The notes: generated from the sequence alone by a model not told the origin. A DNA stretch of 64,000 bases from Toxorhynchites rutilus septentrionalis (GCF_029784135.1 NC_073745.1:102938125-103002124); one strand, 5' to 3'. Counted from the first letter of the stretch, positions 51,415 to 62,300 are shown. Translations and numbers: made by a program.

Positions 51415-51840
51415 TCTACCATAGTTCTTCACTGGGATTGATGTCGGAAGTTTGTGGAGGAGTATCAATAACTTGTGAGCAAATGTAATGTAACCATGTG
51501 CGAACTTTATATAACTTGTGCTTTAGCCAATACAATAGGTTATTGGCTTGGTAAAACTTGAACCCTTGATTCCATTCCATTTTGTTTACACTTTTCCTTT
51601 CGGATGTGCAAGTAAACATTCTGATCCAATACACCATCCATAAAAACCAAACTGAGCAAAAAAAAACCCAAACTGAGCAAATAAAATGTGCCTAGGAAGG
51701 GCAACTTGAATGCCCGAGCACATAAGGACAAACCGTTTCTCAGCAAAAATAAATTAGTATCTTCAATTTGATTTTTCCAAACAGCATGAAACACATTCGT
51801 TATTTCCATAGATGGGTCCAAATTTGATATTTTTGGCTCT
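51415..51840 (-). pseudogene. Tc1-like transposase fragment
   Basis: Minus-strand pieces read FMDGVLDQNVYLHIRKE, RVQVLPSQ (frameshifted), HKLYKVRTWLHY and VIDTPPQTSDINPSEELW. The order matches the Tc1 catalytic region ending in the P-SPDLNPIE-W motif, where the final Glu is kept (SEELW). Frameshifts and a large intrusion near 51660-51770 break it. Confidence 0.7.
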
Positions 51841-51959
51841 GATGGTTATCGTTTCGTATGGAGGAAGTCAATCGATGAGTTAAGTGCGATTAACATACAA
51901 CATCACGTCACGTTCACATTCCGTCACGTCACGTTGCGTCAACATTACGAGCATTTGCT

Positions 51960-53966
51960 CGTAAAGAACAAATGGCTTCCGTTTTTCTCGATATCAAAGG
52001 GGCATTTGATTCAGTTTCCATGGAAATTCTCTCAGAGAAGCTTCATAATCGTGGACTTTCACCAATTCTCAATAATTTCCTGTACAATTTACTGTCAGAA
52101 AAGCACATGATTTTCTCTCATGGCAGCTCGAAATCTTCTCGTTACAGTTTTATGGGCCTACCACAAGGCTCCTGCCTAAGCCCCCTCTTGTACAGTTTTT
52201 ACGTCAATGATATGGATGATTGTCTAACTAGAGACTGCACGCTGAGACAACCTGCAGACGATGGAGTTATTTCCATCACGGGTACTAATCCCGTCGTTCT
52301 GCAAAAGTCGTTGCAAGATACCCTGAACAATCTGTTCACGTGGGCCCTCAAGCTGGGTATCGAATTCTCTACGGAGAAAACTGAAATGGTCGTTTTTTCT
52401 AGGAAGCACGAACCCGCCCAATTCCAGCTTCACCTATCCGGCAAAACGATCCAACACTCTATGTTTTTCAAATATCTGGGTGTATATTTTGATTCTAAAT
52501 GTACCTGGGGGAGACACATTGCGTATTTGAAACAGAAATGCCAGCAAAGAATCAATTTTCTCCAAACAATAACCGGAACATGGTGGGGTGCCCATCCAGG
52601 AGATCTCATTCAGTTGTACAAAACAACGATATTGTCAGTGTTAGAATATGGCAGTTTTTGCTTCCGATCAGCTGCCAGGATTCATATTCTCAAGCTGGAG
52701 AGGATACAATATCGTTGCTTGCGTATAGCCATGGGGTGTTTGCATTCGACACATACGATGAGTCTCGAAGTCTTGGCAGGAGTACTCTCGCTTACTCTTC
52801 GGTTCACAGAATTATCCTACAGATTTCTCATCCGTTGCAAGATCATGAATCCATTGGTGATTGATAACTTCGAAAATCTACTACAACTGACTCCTCAGTC
52901 AAATTTCCCTCTCATTGCTCGATTCCGGAGAAAGCGGACTCGCTAGCTAAGGTGGGCGCTTCAGAAGGCACACTTTTTGAAAGGCAAATTGCCTATAATG
53001 AATTTTTTCAGATTCCTCGTCAGCACACACTCATTAGTTGGCAGCGCATGTGGAGTGAAGAAGATTTCGGTCGTTGGTTACACACGATTATCCCTAAGAT
53101 CTCGACGAGTGCATGGTTCAAGGGATTGAATGTAGGTCGTGATTTCATTCGCGTGATATCTCGGCTCATGTCCAATCACTACAACCTAAACGCGCATCTC
53201 TATCGCATTGGGCTCGCAGCAAACAATCTTTGTAATTGTGGCGATGGCTACCACGACATCGAGCATATTGTCTGGTCGTGTATCCGGTTCCATGCTGCTC
53301 GCTCTCAGCTCTCTAGAGCACTGAGAGCAAAAGGCAGACAATCGGATATCCCCGTCCGGGATATCTTAGGTAGCCGTGATCCTGATCTTCTGCTTCATCT
53401 ATACCTGTTCCTCAGAAACGCCGATATCAACGTTTGATGATGTTTCCTTCGTTGTGTCCCCGTTTTATATCCCTCCTATCCGATCTATAAACTTTTACTT
53501 AGTCGCGGCAATACATACACACACTCTTTACAGATACACGGGCCAAAGGTTGTGCAGTCCACTGATGATTCAACAAGAGCCAAAGGTTGTACCGCTCAAG
53601 ACAACTCTACACGAGCTGATGATTGCGCCGGCTAGTGACCATTCTATCCTGGATTCCTCGAGTCGAGAAGACACACCACGCTAGATATGGGGTACATACT
53701 AGGGGGGCGTTGCTGATTAATGGTCAGCTGCATCCCAATAGGAAGTATCCCGTGTCGGGCACACGTACAGAGCATTGGAGACAGCAACATCCCAATTACG
53801 AGAACACTTGTATTTAATACTAACCTCGAGCCGACCGCGAGTAATCGGTTACATATTACTAACATAGTTGTAAGCAAACATTGTCGAAATATTGAACTCC
53901 CGGCCACGTTAGGCTGACGCCATATGAGCCATAATAAAAATACATATTTTGGATAAAAAAAAACGA
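51960..53966 (+). mobile_element. RNase H-type non-LTR retrotransposon, copy C
   Basis: 5'-truncated within the RT. It contains most of the RT, an internal deletion that removes the sequence between RT and RNase H, then the C-terminal knuckle region, 3' UTR and an A-rich tail. From 52907 it aligns with copy A (40928) at high identity apart from a 6-bp gap at 52930. It ends just before the broken two-exon gene copy. Confidence 0.85.
51972..53437 (+). pseudogene. RNase H-type ORF2, RT and C-terminus with internal deletion
   Basis: First open part, 51972-52946: RT motifs FLDIKGAFDSVS (motif A), GLPQGSCLSPLLYSFYVNDM, and QPADDGVISI, where the usual Tyr/Phe of (Y/F)ADD is Pro, likely inactivating. 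It continues to FKYLGVYFDSKCTWGRHI and LEYGSFCFRSA. After the deletion the frame shifts, and a second open part (52952-53437) gives the C-terminus with knuckle CNCGDGYHDIEHIVWSC, ending RNADINV. The RNase H domain is mostly lost. Dead. Confidence 0.8.
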
Positions 53967-55134
53967 TTTTAAAAACCACTTGATGAATAAATTAATGAAT
54001 ATTCCTTCCGAACACTCAAAATAAACTCGTAGATAACGGCTTTAGACAGCTTTAGAAGTAAGTTGCAATGAACAAGGGATACCATACAAATGATGGAATC
54101 CTGAAATTGGTTAAAGCATTCGAGATCGAGTTGAGATTTCAACCAGCGTACGAATATGAGTGTGTGGCAATTTTCATACATTACCATTTACATTCCCCAT
54201 TCTTAGAGAAATAAAAACCATTATTCTGAAAACAAATAGCAAATATTTTAACTCTCATATGGCTGATGACACATTAGGCGGATTCACGCACGCGGCGGTT
54301 TTTTTTTCAGCTAACACACACTGCGGTTCCACAGGCGGTTTAATTACTATACCAGAGAACTGTCAGTTTCATTTGTCTTGTTTTTGAGCGTTGTGTGGCC
54401 ACGGCAATAGCCAACAATAAACGTAATATTAAATTCATTTTATCGAATCATTTATTTCTTGAAAATCGATGCTCTATTTTACTATTATACTGCTGCAAGT
54501 GAATTACAGAATCGTGTTATTTGTTGTTGAAACATGACAGTAGAGTTCAAGTGTGTACGTTTGACAATATTGAAGCATAATACACGAACACTCATATACA
54601 CTCCGCAATGAAAAACGCTGCGGAGCTTCATTTCATCGAGATTCCGCCGCGGATTTGAAATCGCTTCCAAAACCGCCCCGCTCTGTGTGACATCCCAGCA
54701 AACATTAAATCGTATAATTTTGCACGTACTAAGTCTTACAAGAAATCCGAATAAATCATAATCACATATAATATCAATCAAAGTATGTATCGTGTATATT
54801 TGAAATCGCATTAAATGTAAAAACTCGATTTTATATATCATTATCAAATTAAGTCGCAATTCGGTATAATAAACATCAGTTTTATGATGTACATTGTCAT
54901 AAAGTATATTTTTTCCGCATCATATGCGTATATTACGCTGATGCAGTTTGTGTGTCGTATAAGCGTATAATTTAAATCGATTCAGTACTGCAGTAAATCG
55001 TGTTGCATGCTGAAGAAAATCATGAAACAGTAAATCATATTAGATCCTTACAAAGAACATATTACATCATATTGAAATGTCGATGAAATGATTTAACATT
55101 GACAAGTTTCATTTCATAACAGCAATGTCTGAAC

Positions 55135-56278
55135 TAGAGATGGGCAAAACAGTTCACTTTGATGAACGGTTCACTCGCTAACCGTTCATCTAAGTGAATC
55201 AGTTCTTTTGAACCGTTCTTTCGCTCTTTCGTTCAGCGGTATTAAGAACAACATAAAATGTTAGCTGAAACCCAACATAAATAGACAGCTATTAATTGAT
55301 ATCGTTGGATTGGATAGTGTACGTATGGGATTTATATTTTTTAAATTGAGTGGGGAAAGATAAGCTGCTTCTTCTTTGAAAGTCGCAAACTGTATGTGAA
55401 AATATGTTTATCGGTCGACAAAAGTTTATGTAATAATTTGATGCGCACAAAATATGTGCAATTTTTCATATTCTGTTTTTAGACAACACAGGTTTCATGT
55501 GAGATCATATTTCATAATGTTCATTCAAGGGAAAAAATCAGCAGCGAACAATCAATCACACAAACAATCACGATAACACGTACACGCAATAGGCCAAACA
55601 ATGAATTGAAAGCAACAAAAAAAACTTTTTTCTCAACATATATACGACAACACTATAAGTTTATAATACTATAACTTTATGATACTATAATTTTATGATT
55701 ACCTAATCAATGAATCGCGCCAGCTTCCCCCAGATTTTTTTCTGATAATCAGGAAATATCTGAATGTTACGCGGAATTGAAAGAATACATGAAATTGAAA
55801 ATATATAAAAGCAAACATTTAAAACTACGAAGATTTAATTTAATTTTTAACCCAAAATTGAGTATGCACTAACAAAATAAACCCTGCGTTACAGGCATTT
55901 TGCTCATAAATGACAATATCGTTTTATTTTCCTTACAAGCGTTCTCGTTATATTTATCTATTCCGTCCAGCGCAAATCAGTTCAGCTGCACTAGTTCGTT
56001 CACAAACAGTTCGCCCGCAAACATTTCGTTCTCAAACAGTTCGTTCCCAAACAGTTCACTCGCAAACAGTTCGTTCTGAACCAGTTCGTTCACAAACAGT
56101 TCACTCTCAAACAGTTCACTCGCAAACCGTTCTTTCGGAATCAGTTCGTTCACGAATCGTTCACTCGCAATCAGTTCGTGGGGAGAACTACCGTTCTTTG
56201 AAAAAGAACGACCGTTCGTTCACTCTTTTCGGCGAACTAGATCTTTCGTACCGTTTGTGAACGGTTTGCCCATCTCTA
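55135..56278. mobile_element. 1144-bp hAT-type MITE with 8-bp target duplication
   Basis: Ends TAGAGATGGGCAAAAC and (inverted) TAGAGATGGGCAAACC are flanked by GTCTGAAC on both sides (55127-55134, 56279-56286). The 8-bp duplication and the AGAGATGGGCAA end type are typical of hAT. Subterminal regions are full of GTTC/GAAC words; the right part carries a 15-bp tandem array. No transposase. Confidence 0.88.
55977..56185. repeat. 15-bp tandem repeat array inside the hAT MITE
   Basis: About 13 imperfect copies of CAGTTCGTTCACAAA (variants CAGTTCACTCGCAAA, CAGTTCGTTCTGAAC). Because the period is a multiple of three, all frames without stops give pentapeptide repeats. I regard the apparent ORF at 55910-56260 as a by-product. 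The units echo the GTTCACT words of the MITE terminus, suggesting expansion from it. Confidence 0.85.
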
Positions 56279-56504
56279 GTCTGAACACATTACAAAATTC
56301 ATATTCATTTATTCATTTATTTTTTATTATTCCAGTTCAATGATATTATATATTTGGTTTCTACTATGGGGAAATCAGAGATCCTTTTCTTGAATAATAA
56401 ATTCGGCAACCAGGAATGACTGATCCTACTGCATAGAATGTATTAGGTTATATCATATCGAATCATATGTACGATTTTTAACCGCTGTTGAATTAAATTT
56501 CAGA

Positions 56505-56680
56505 TAACCGTGCGAGATAGCTGGTGGATGATAATCCAGACGACCGGAGTTCGAACCCACATCGGAGCAGTTTTAACCAAACATCAATCTGTGCCATTTT
56601 AAACATTTATATTTCACTCCCAACACAAGTAAATTAAATAATTATTATTTCTACAAATATAAATACTCATATATAAAAAT
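56505..56680 (+). mobile_element. possible tRNA-derived SINE
   Basis: A good B box (GGAGTTCGAACCCAC, 56546-56560) follows a weaker A-box-like GATAGCTGGTGGATGATAATCC (56514-56535) at roughly tRNA spacing. A non-tRNA body and AT-rich tail follow. Weak A box, so tentative. Confidence 0.4.
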
Positions 56681-56830
56681 TGCGATTCGTGAGGCTATAA
56701 TAAACATTTTACGATAATATTTTGCGCCATTTGTTTTTTTTTCCTATGTCTGTAATAAATTGTAACTGAGTATGGCAAAAGTCGTATTGAGTGCGTTGAC
56801 AATTCATGAATATATTCATATTAGATCGCA

Positions 56831-57683
56831 CCCAGCAAACATTAAATCGCATAACAAGCGTATATATAACATCATATGCCCTAAAATTTGGTTGGCATAT
56901 AATGCGCCTAACTGGCATATGCATGCAAAAGTGGAGGCCATATACATACATGGCAAATGCTTACCGAATTTGTTTGGATGAATATGTAACTTTGACCGGC
57001 TATAATAGCGATTATGTTGGAATTGAATTGCGATCTAATATGAATATATTCATGAATTGTCAAAACACCAAATACGACTTTTGCCATACTTATATACGAT
57101 TTATTACAGACATAGAAAAAAACAAATGGCGCAAAATATTTTCGTGAAACGTTTATTACAACCTCACGAATCGCCATTTTTATATATGAGTATTTATGTA
57201 TGTAAATTATACGCTTATACGACACACAAACTGCATCAGCGTAATATACGCATATGATGCAGATTAAATATATTTTACGACAATGTGCATCATAAAATTG
57301 ATCTTTATTATACCGAATTGCGACTTAATTTGATAATGGTATATAAAATCGAGTTTTTACATTTTATGCGATTTCAAATATACACGATACATACTTTGAT
57401 TGATATTATATGCGATTATTATTTATTCGGATTCCTTGTAAGACTTGGCACGTGCAAAATCATACGATTTAATGTTTGCTGGGCAATTCAATTTCAACAT
57501 TATCGCTATTATAGTCGGACAAAGTTGCATATTCATCCAAACTAATTCGGTAAGCTTTTGCCATGTATCGATATGGCCTCCACTTTTGCATGCAAATGCC
57601 AGTTAGGTGCATTTTATGCCAACCAAATTTTAGGGCATATGATGTTATATATACGCTTGTTATGCGATTTAATGTTTGCTGGG
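56831..57683. mobile_element. CCCAGCAAACATT-ended foldback MITE (Q), arms interleaved with P
   Basis: The left arm 56831-57028 and right arm 57485-57683 are inverted copies, sharing CATCATATGCCCTAAAATTTGG, GCATGCAAAAGTGGAGGCCATA and TTTGGATGAATATG. Between them lie an inverted copy (57029-57150) of the 56690-56830 sequence and the right arm of element P. Confidence 0.65.
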
Positions 57684-57969
57684 ATGGCTCATTCACAATA
57701 CACTGTAGATCCTCCGCTGCGGTTTTACTCGCGGAATCCGCGGCGACGAATCCGCCTAATGTGACATCAGCCTATGACACTATGACTTTATCTAAATAGA
57801 ATGTTTCGAAAGTTTGTTTTCGACTTACGAAGGAAAAAGGAAGGAAGGGAAAAGAGATCTGCATGAAGGGTACGATTACGAGTTTGACTGTATGTAAATG
57901 ACTATATACTGGTAGCATTTACCAAAAATGTCGTTGTATTCATATTACAATTATTTCTCTCAGTATACC

Positions 57970-57994
57970 GTTCGCGAACGATTTGCCCATCTCC
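57970..57994. mobile_element. hAT-MITE terminus remnant upstream of mago
   Basis: GTTCGCGAACGATTTGCCCATCTCC closely matches the right end of the hAT MITE at 56254-56278 (GTGAACGGTTTGCCCATCTCTA). Only this end is present. It may lie in the mago promoter or 5' UTR. Confidence 0.5.
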
Positions 57995-58205
57995 ATTGCA
58001 TACCGGTCTGCGATTTTATCACTGTTTACGGCACGACATTTATGGTTTGTTGCAGCACAGATTCCAACTGTCAACACGAAGTGTCAGAGCGCCTAGAGAA
58101 AGTTTTCGCATCGGTAGGAGAAAGCATCCTTACGCCGGAATCATTTTGATTTCTAGTCTATATAGTGCAAATTTGTTCTATTTCTCACGGAATCTGATGC
58201 CGCAA

Positions 58206-58716
58206 ATGGCTTCAAATACAGAGGATTTCTACCTACGCTACTACGTCGGTCACAAGGGGAAGTTTGGTCATGAATTTCTAGAGTTCGAGTTCCGTCCTGA
58301 TGGCAAGCTGCGGTATGCCAACAATTCCAACTATAAAAATGACACCATGATCCGCAAGGAGGCATACGTGCATCAGTCTGTGATGGAGGAGTTGAAGCGT
58401 ATTATTGTTGATTCGGAAATCATGCAAGAGGATGACTCGCTGTGGCCACCACCGGATCGGGTTGGAAGACAGGTACACAAATTGTGGGCGCGTTTTGAGG
58501 TTATGTTTGATGGTGCTTTGTTTTGTTTTTCAGGAGTTGGAAATTGTTATCGGTGATGAACATATTTCCTTTACGACCTCCAAAACGGGTTCACTGGTGG
58601 ATGTCAACCAATCCAAAGACCCCGAAGGCTTGCGGTGTTTCTACTACTTGGTACAGGATTTGAAGTGCCTCGTTTTCTCGCTGATCGGTTTACATTTCAA
58701 GATTAAACCAATCTAA
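58206..58716 (+). CDS. mago: mago nashi homologue (exon junction complex core)
   Basis: Exon 1 is 58206-58472, with a 61-bp intron at 58473-58533 (CAG|GTACAC...TTTTCAG), and exon 2 is 58534-58716. The product is 149 aa, close to the family's ~147. [20 protein letters not shown] opens a sequence that is almost residue-for-residue the metazoan Mago protein, ending [11 protein letters not shown]. Mago binds Y14 (Tsunagi) and clamps eIF4AIII on spliced mRNA; in insects it is also needed for oskar-type mRNA localisation. The second ATG is chosen; an in-frame ATG nine bases upstream (58197) would add MPQ. SLWPPP replaces the usual LPWPPP, the only notable change. A hAT-MITE end remnant lies ~210 bp upstream. 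Confidence 0.97.
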
Positions 58717-58886
58717 TGGGGCGTTTGTCGTGGGACAGAAGAAACTTCTGTTGTCTTGGAGTTTCGAACAGCATTAAATCTGTAATTCAACATTGCATTG
58801 TAGAACCAATTATCTTATCTAATCGGAGCTAACCCAAATATAACATTTGATATAAAACCATTGTAATGCAGTGGCTACTGAATCCG

Positions 58887-60321
58887 TTATTCCCAATCCT
58901 CATCGTTGCTTTCGCTGGTGCTGGCGTCAATTTTAGGTGGCGGAGGAGGAATCATCGCCGAAATGCGATCTATAACATTGCCCGGTTCTTGGTTGTCTCG
59001 CGCACCGGATATTCCCTTGCGGCGCATTTGTAGTTTATTGTGCAGATCATCAATAAAACTTTTCTGCTCTCCAGGTTTGGATGGCTCAGTCTAGTGAAAT
59101 ATATTGAGGTAAGAAAAAATCCGATAATTATTAGTAATACGGTCTTACCGAATCTTTCTTCGTATCGGTAGCAGCACTTTGCCTCAACTTTGCCTTCTGA
59201 ACTCCACCCGCCTGTCTGATAGCCTCCATCAAGTTGAAATGGGCATCGCTAACCGGTTCAACTAGAAATGACTCTTTGTCTTGACCTTTTTTCGGCTTAC
59301 CATCATTTTCATCCGTTTTTCTATCGACTGTTAGCTTTTCCACTGGCGGCAGTGGTGGCGGCGGAGGTGGTGGTGGAGGCGTTGAATGCACCATAGCACC
59401 TGCTCCTGCATCGGCAATATCTACGGTAGCTGGACGTTGAGTGGTTTCACAGGATTGAGTCTCTGGAAGAGTTTTTCCCGCGGAAGCTTCCTTTGCTCCT
59501 ATCGCTGCTAGATCTTCCAGCTCAGGAAGTTGATCAGCTATCGCTGCCAATTGCAATGATGGAGCAATTAGTGTATGATTGCCCGCGTACTGAATATTTG
59601 TTACAATTCCGGGCAAATCGGGTAGATCGACCGGAACGTCAATTTTCGGCGCATCATTCAATGTCGGTGTGTAAAATATTTCCTGTCCTTTCCTCTTCGA
59701 ACGATTTCTGATGATTGGCGAAGATGCCGAGAGTATTTTTTCCTCCCGGATTTCTTTCGCGTTTCTCTTGCTGGTTCTCGAACCAGCAGAAGATCCTTTA
59801 TAATCGAAGGCAAAATCTTTGCTGTTGAACATCAAAATCGAGTCTAAAAATTGAATGTTCTGTTTTTTGCTAGTAGCCGTATTTGTGGAATCAAACGGAA
59901 ATATTCTATGTCTCTCGTTTGAACTCTTGACGTGATAGAACTGTAGCTTCTCCTGGTAGGAATGGGCCGGAACATATGATTTGTCGCAAAGCCTAAATTC
60001 ACTCTCCTTCATCCGAATGCCATTGCTGCTGGTGAATGTTGCAACCACAGTGGTGTCCATTTCCGCTCCAGGATACCGACATGGTGAGTATATTATAATT
60101 GCTTCTTTGGTTTCCTTCAACTTAGCCACATCCGAATTAACCTTGTCGATTCGAGCATTTATCTGGGTAAGTCGTTTTCGATTCTTTTCGATGCGCTGGT
60201 TTACTTTTCCGAAAACATCGTCGATCACCTCGTTCAGAAACTCGAAAATGTTGATCGCCTGCAGAATGGTCTCTTCGTGGCGCAAGTCGGGATCGATCGT
60301 TGGAATACTGTAGCAATGCAT
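58887..60321 (-). CDS. wash: WASH complex subunit 1 homologue
   Basis: Exon 1 is 60321-59149, with a 58-bp intron at 59148-59091 (TTCG|GTAAGA...TTCACTAG), and exon 2 is 59090-58887; phase 0, 458 aa. The N-terminus, MHCYSIPTIDPDLRHEETIL with a coiled-coil (residues ~45-75), is the WAHD1 region that assembles the WASH regulatory complex. A conserved DLPDLPGIVTNIQY block, a nine-proline run (~330), a WH2-like segment (HFNLMEAIRQAGGVQKAKLR) and, in exon 2, FIDDLHNKLQMRRKGISG plus the acidic ending SNDEDWE form the VCA region that activates Arp2/3 on endosomes. Without splicing, exon 1 would read a few codons into the intron and lose the acidic end. Converges on mago with a 170-bp gap. Confidence 0.95.
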
Positions 60322-60481
60322 TTTCTAATCATTTAGATTAATAACGGACTGGAACTTATATTTTTTTGATCATCGAATGATTACTAAGTGCATGTTATTA
60401 GAAGTGCACACCAATTTGTGTTGTATCAAGGAGTGATTAATGTCAATGATAAAAAATGTTGCATCGTTTGTTTACAGAAAT

Positions 60482-60589
60482 CATGTTGCGCGGTGTACGC
60501 AGAAAACATAGTCTGAACAGAACATCGATTTTGTACTTTTGCCGATCAGGCAAATATTTGATTCACGACATCGAAACACTGGAGAAATA
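60482..60589 (+). other. short open frame after an acceptor-like site
   Basis: 35 codons, MLRGVRRKHSLNRTSILYF to DIETLEK-stop, preceded by GTTTGTTTACAG. Could be a terminal exon or chance. No family recognised. Confidence 0.2.
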
Positions 60590-60694
60590 GTTTAGTAAAA
60601 GCAGCTACCAAATCTTTAGCAGCCAAAACATTGGTAAAATATACATATTTTTTGTAAATATTACCAAAATCGCGTAAAAGTGGTGTCAGACGCA

Positions 60695-60976
60695 ATGAAC
60701 GTTCTTACCAAGGATTCGTATATGTTACTTCATACCATTAGTAACCTTGTTTGTTTTGTCATACCTAACATCTGTGAAGCGCGCACTTTGCAATTGCCAT
60801 TTCTCTTTTGGAGACGAAGTTATTCGGAGGTGAGCATTTTGTTGATGTTATGTTTCATTACATGTATACATATTTAATATTATTAACATATGTTTTCCTT
60901 TGTTCAGAGAGAACAAAATACGGATGAAACGTGCTGTGCTACCGACACTCTGTTAATCAGCTATCTCCGTCCCTAA
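60695..60976 (+). CDS. hypothetical small protein, two exons
   Basis: Exon 1, 60695-60829 (MNVLTKDSYMLLHTISNLVC...FLFWRRSYSE), has donor CGGAG|GTGAGC. A 78-bp intron follows with acceptor TTTGTTCAG at 60907, then exon 2, 60908-60976 (REQNTDETCCATDTLLISYL), ending TAA. The join is phase 0 and gives 67 aa with a hydrophobic N-terminal half and Cys-rich middle (PNICEA, TCC). Consensus splice sites support it. It lies 374 bp from the wash start on the opposite strand and could share a promoter. Function unknown; an upstream exon is possible. Confidence 0.4.
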
Positions 60977-62025
60977 ATAATGCAAATCAGAGCGATGCAG
61001 CAGGAAGAGGAACGGAAACTTTTTCGAGTACTCGAGACTTTGGAAATGCATATGAAATTGATGTGGTTGAGGCTGCGATAGTAATTTTCCCCTTGTACGC
61101 TGCTCATAGAATAATTGATGTTATTAAGTACTGTTATTATTATTCACAATGATAATTTTTATATTGTAGAATAATTGATACTGTTTATAGAATAAGTTAT
61201 ATGTTATTAGTATAATGTATTCTAAGTAGGTGGAGTTAAATGTAATCAAATACATTTTTTGAATTAAAAATAATTATTAAAAAATATTTTCATAATCCCT
61301 GATAGGTATTCATCACAAATGAGAAGCAACATTTTCACTGATATTGCACCAATGTTGGACCAACAAATCGCAGTTTGTTTGACATTTTTTCCTACCATTT
61401 TTCTTTCGTAACATGTACCAATGATTAGTAGGGTAGAAAATGACTAGAGAATTGGTAACATGTACCAAAAAATCAAATTGTCAAACAGAATCAAATAGAA
61501 ATGTCAAAAGATATCCAATAATCGGGAGGGGAAAAAAGTGTTTTTTATAAAAAGTTCTTTTCTTATAATAATCCACTATATAGAGAAAGTATTGTTATTA
61601 AAGGCAAAATAAATCGAATTAAATAAAATGAATGAGCTACATTTTTTAGTCAATCAATGCTAGCGTTAAAATGATAAAAGCACAATAGACATTTTAATAG
61701 ATACTGAAATTTCAGTATTGTTGACTTCTAAACTTCTCTAAACTTAATTTTAATTCAATTTTACTTCCAGCCAAATGTTTTTATGTTTTTTTTATGATTC
61801 TGAACACTAAGACTATATTATTTGAACTATTTTCTTTCATTAAAACAACTTAAAAATATGAGTTACCCAATTTAAAATATTTATTTAATTTGTAATTCGG
61901 TTACAAAAGGTAAGTAAACAAAGCCCGAGTCAAGAAAACGTTTGCTCCTTCTATAGGAGAAACGTTTGACAGCATCGGAAAAACAGATAGTATGGGGAAA
62001 AAAGTTGCGCAAAAGGCATTTTTTT
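60977..62025. other. AT-rich interval without supported genes
   Basis: A small inverted pair (GTTTGACATTTTTTCCTACC...AACATGTACCAATG at 61378 and CATTGGTACATGTT-like sequence at ~61460) suggests a MITE relic. No coding support. Confidence 0.35.
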
Positions 62026-62300
62026 CAAGGAAAGGTAAACTTGAAAAATAAATTCATCCAAAGTGCTATATCCGGTGAATACGGTGAGTGGAAAAGCGCA
62101 TTCCAGCCAAATTCCAAAATTGTTGGTCGCACGTTACTCCAATACCACCAGACACAAAACATGGCTCTCTTCGAGAAAAGCCGGCTTTGCGAGTAGCTGA
62201 TGGTTTTTGTTAATTTTCCCCAATTTTTTCCACTTAAAATTGTTGTCACGATTTGCAACAAGAACGGCAAACGGAAGCTGAAGAAAACAATGTGGAGCAT
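62026..62300 (-). pseudogene. mariner transposase fragment with internal deletion
   Basis: Minus strand reads KRAMFCVWWYW (the C-WWDW block before the second acidic residue), then jumps to TILEFGWNALFHSPYSPDIA, which precedes the third catalytic position; the DN motif region between them is deleted and the catalytic segment after it is altered. Both flanks are unrecognised. Confidence 0.6.

Larger units (their letters stand above)
54704..57483. mobile_element. CCCAGCAAACATT-ended foldback MITE (P), split by later insertions
   Basis: The left arm from 54704 (CCCAGCAAACATTAAATCG) to ~55010 is mirrored by ~57180-57483, sharing CTTACAAG-AATCCGAATAAAT, CGATTTTATAT, GTCGCAATTCGGTATAAT and ACGCTGATGCAGTTTGTG. 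A hAT-type MITE and other material are inserted between the arms. Confidence 0.65.
54261..57772. mobile_element. 3.5-kb nested MITE insertion with GGCTGATG ends
   Basis: Outer ends GGCTGATGACACATTAGG and, inverted at 57748-57772, GGCTGATGTCACATTAGG share 24 of 25 bases. TAT flanks both sides (54258-54260, 57773-57775), suggesting a 3-bp duplication as in PIF/Harbinger-type elements; this is inferred. It contains further inserted MITEs at 54704-57683 and no transposase. Confidence 0.6.
54068..57866 (+). pseudogene. broken copy of the unidentified two-exon gene (copy Y)
   Basis: Exon 1, 54068-54159 (MNKGYHTNDGILKLVKAF...AYEYE), has the same 92-bp length as copy X, but its donor is weakened to GA|GTGTGT. 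Exon 2 starts at 57800 after TATCTAAATAG (MFRKFVFDL), then an 11-bp net insertion in an AAG/GGAA-rich stretch shifts the frame to TGA at 57866, giving only 52 codons. The intron is 3640 bp because of a MITE nest, against 247 bp in copy X; the remaining intron flanks (GAGAAATAAAAACCATTATTC and ACACTATGACTTTATCT) match copy X. Confidence 0.6.

Noticed and set aside
55977..56185. CRISPR-like array
   Set aside because: Units are contiguous 15-mers with no unique spacers, and the DNA is eukaryotic.
55910..56260. 116-codon ORF with RSQTV-type pentapeptide repeats
   Set aside because: Produced by a 15-bp tandem repeat inside a hAT MITE; no start context, domain or flanking gene structure.
57996..58556. 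186-codon ORF extending mago by 70 residues upstream and reading into its intron
   Set aside because: The upstream part is unlike any Mago N-terminus, and the downstream end runs through a consensus intron; the 149-aa spliced form matches the family.
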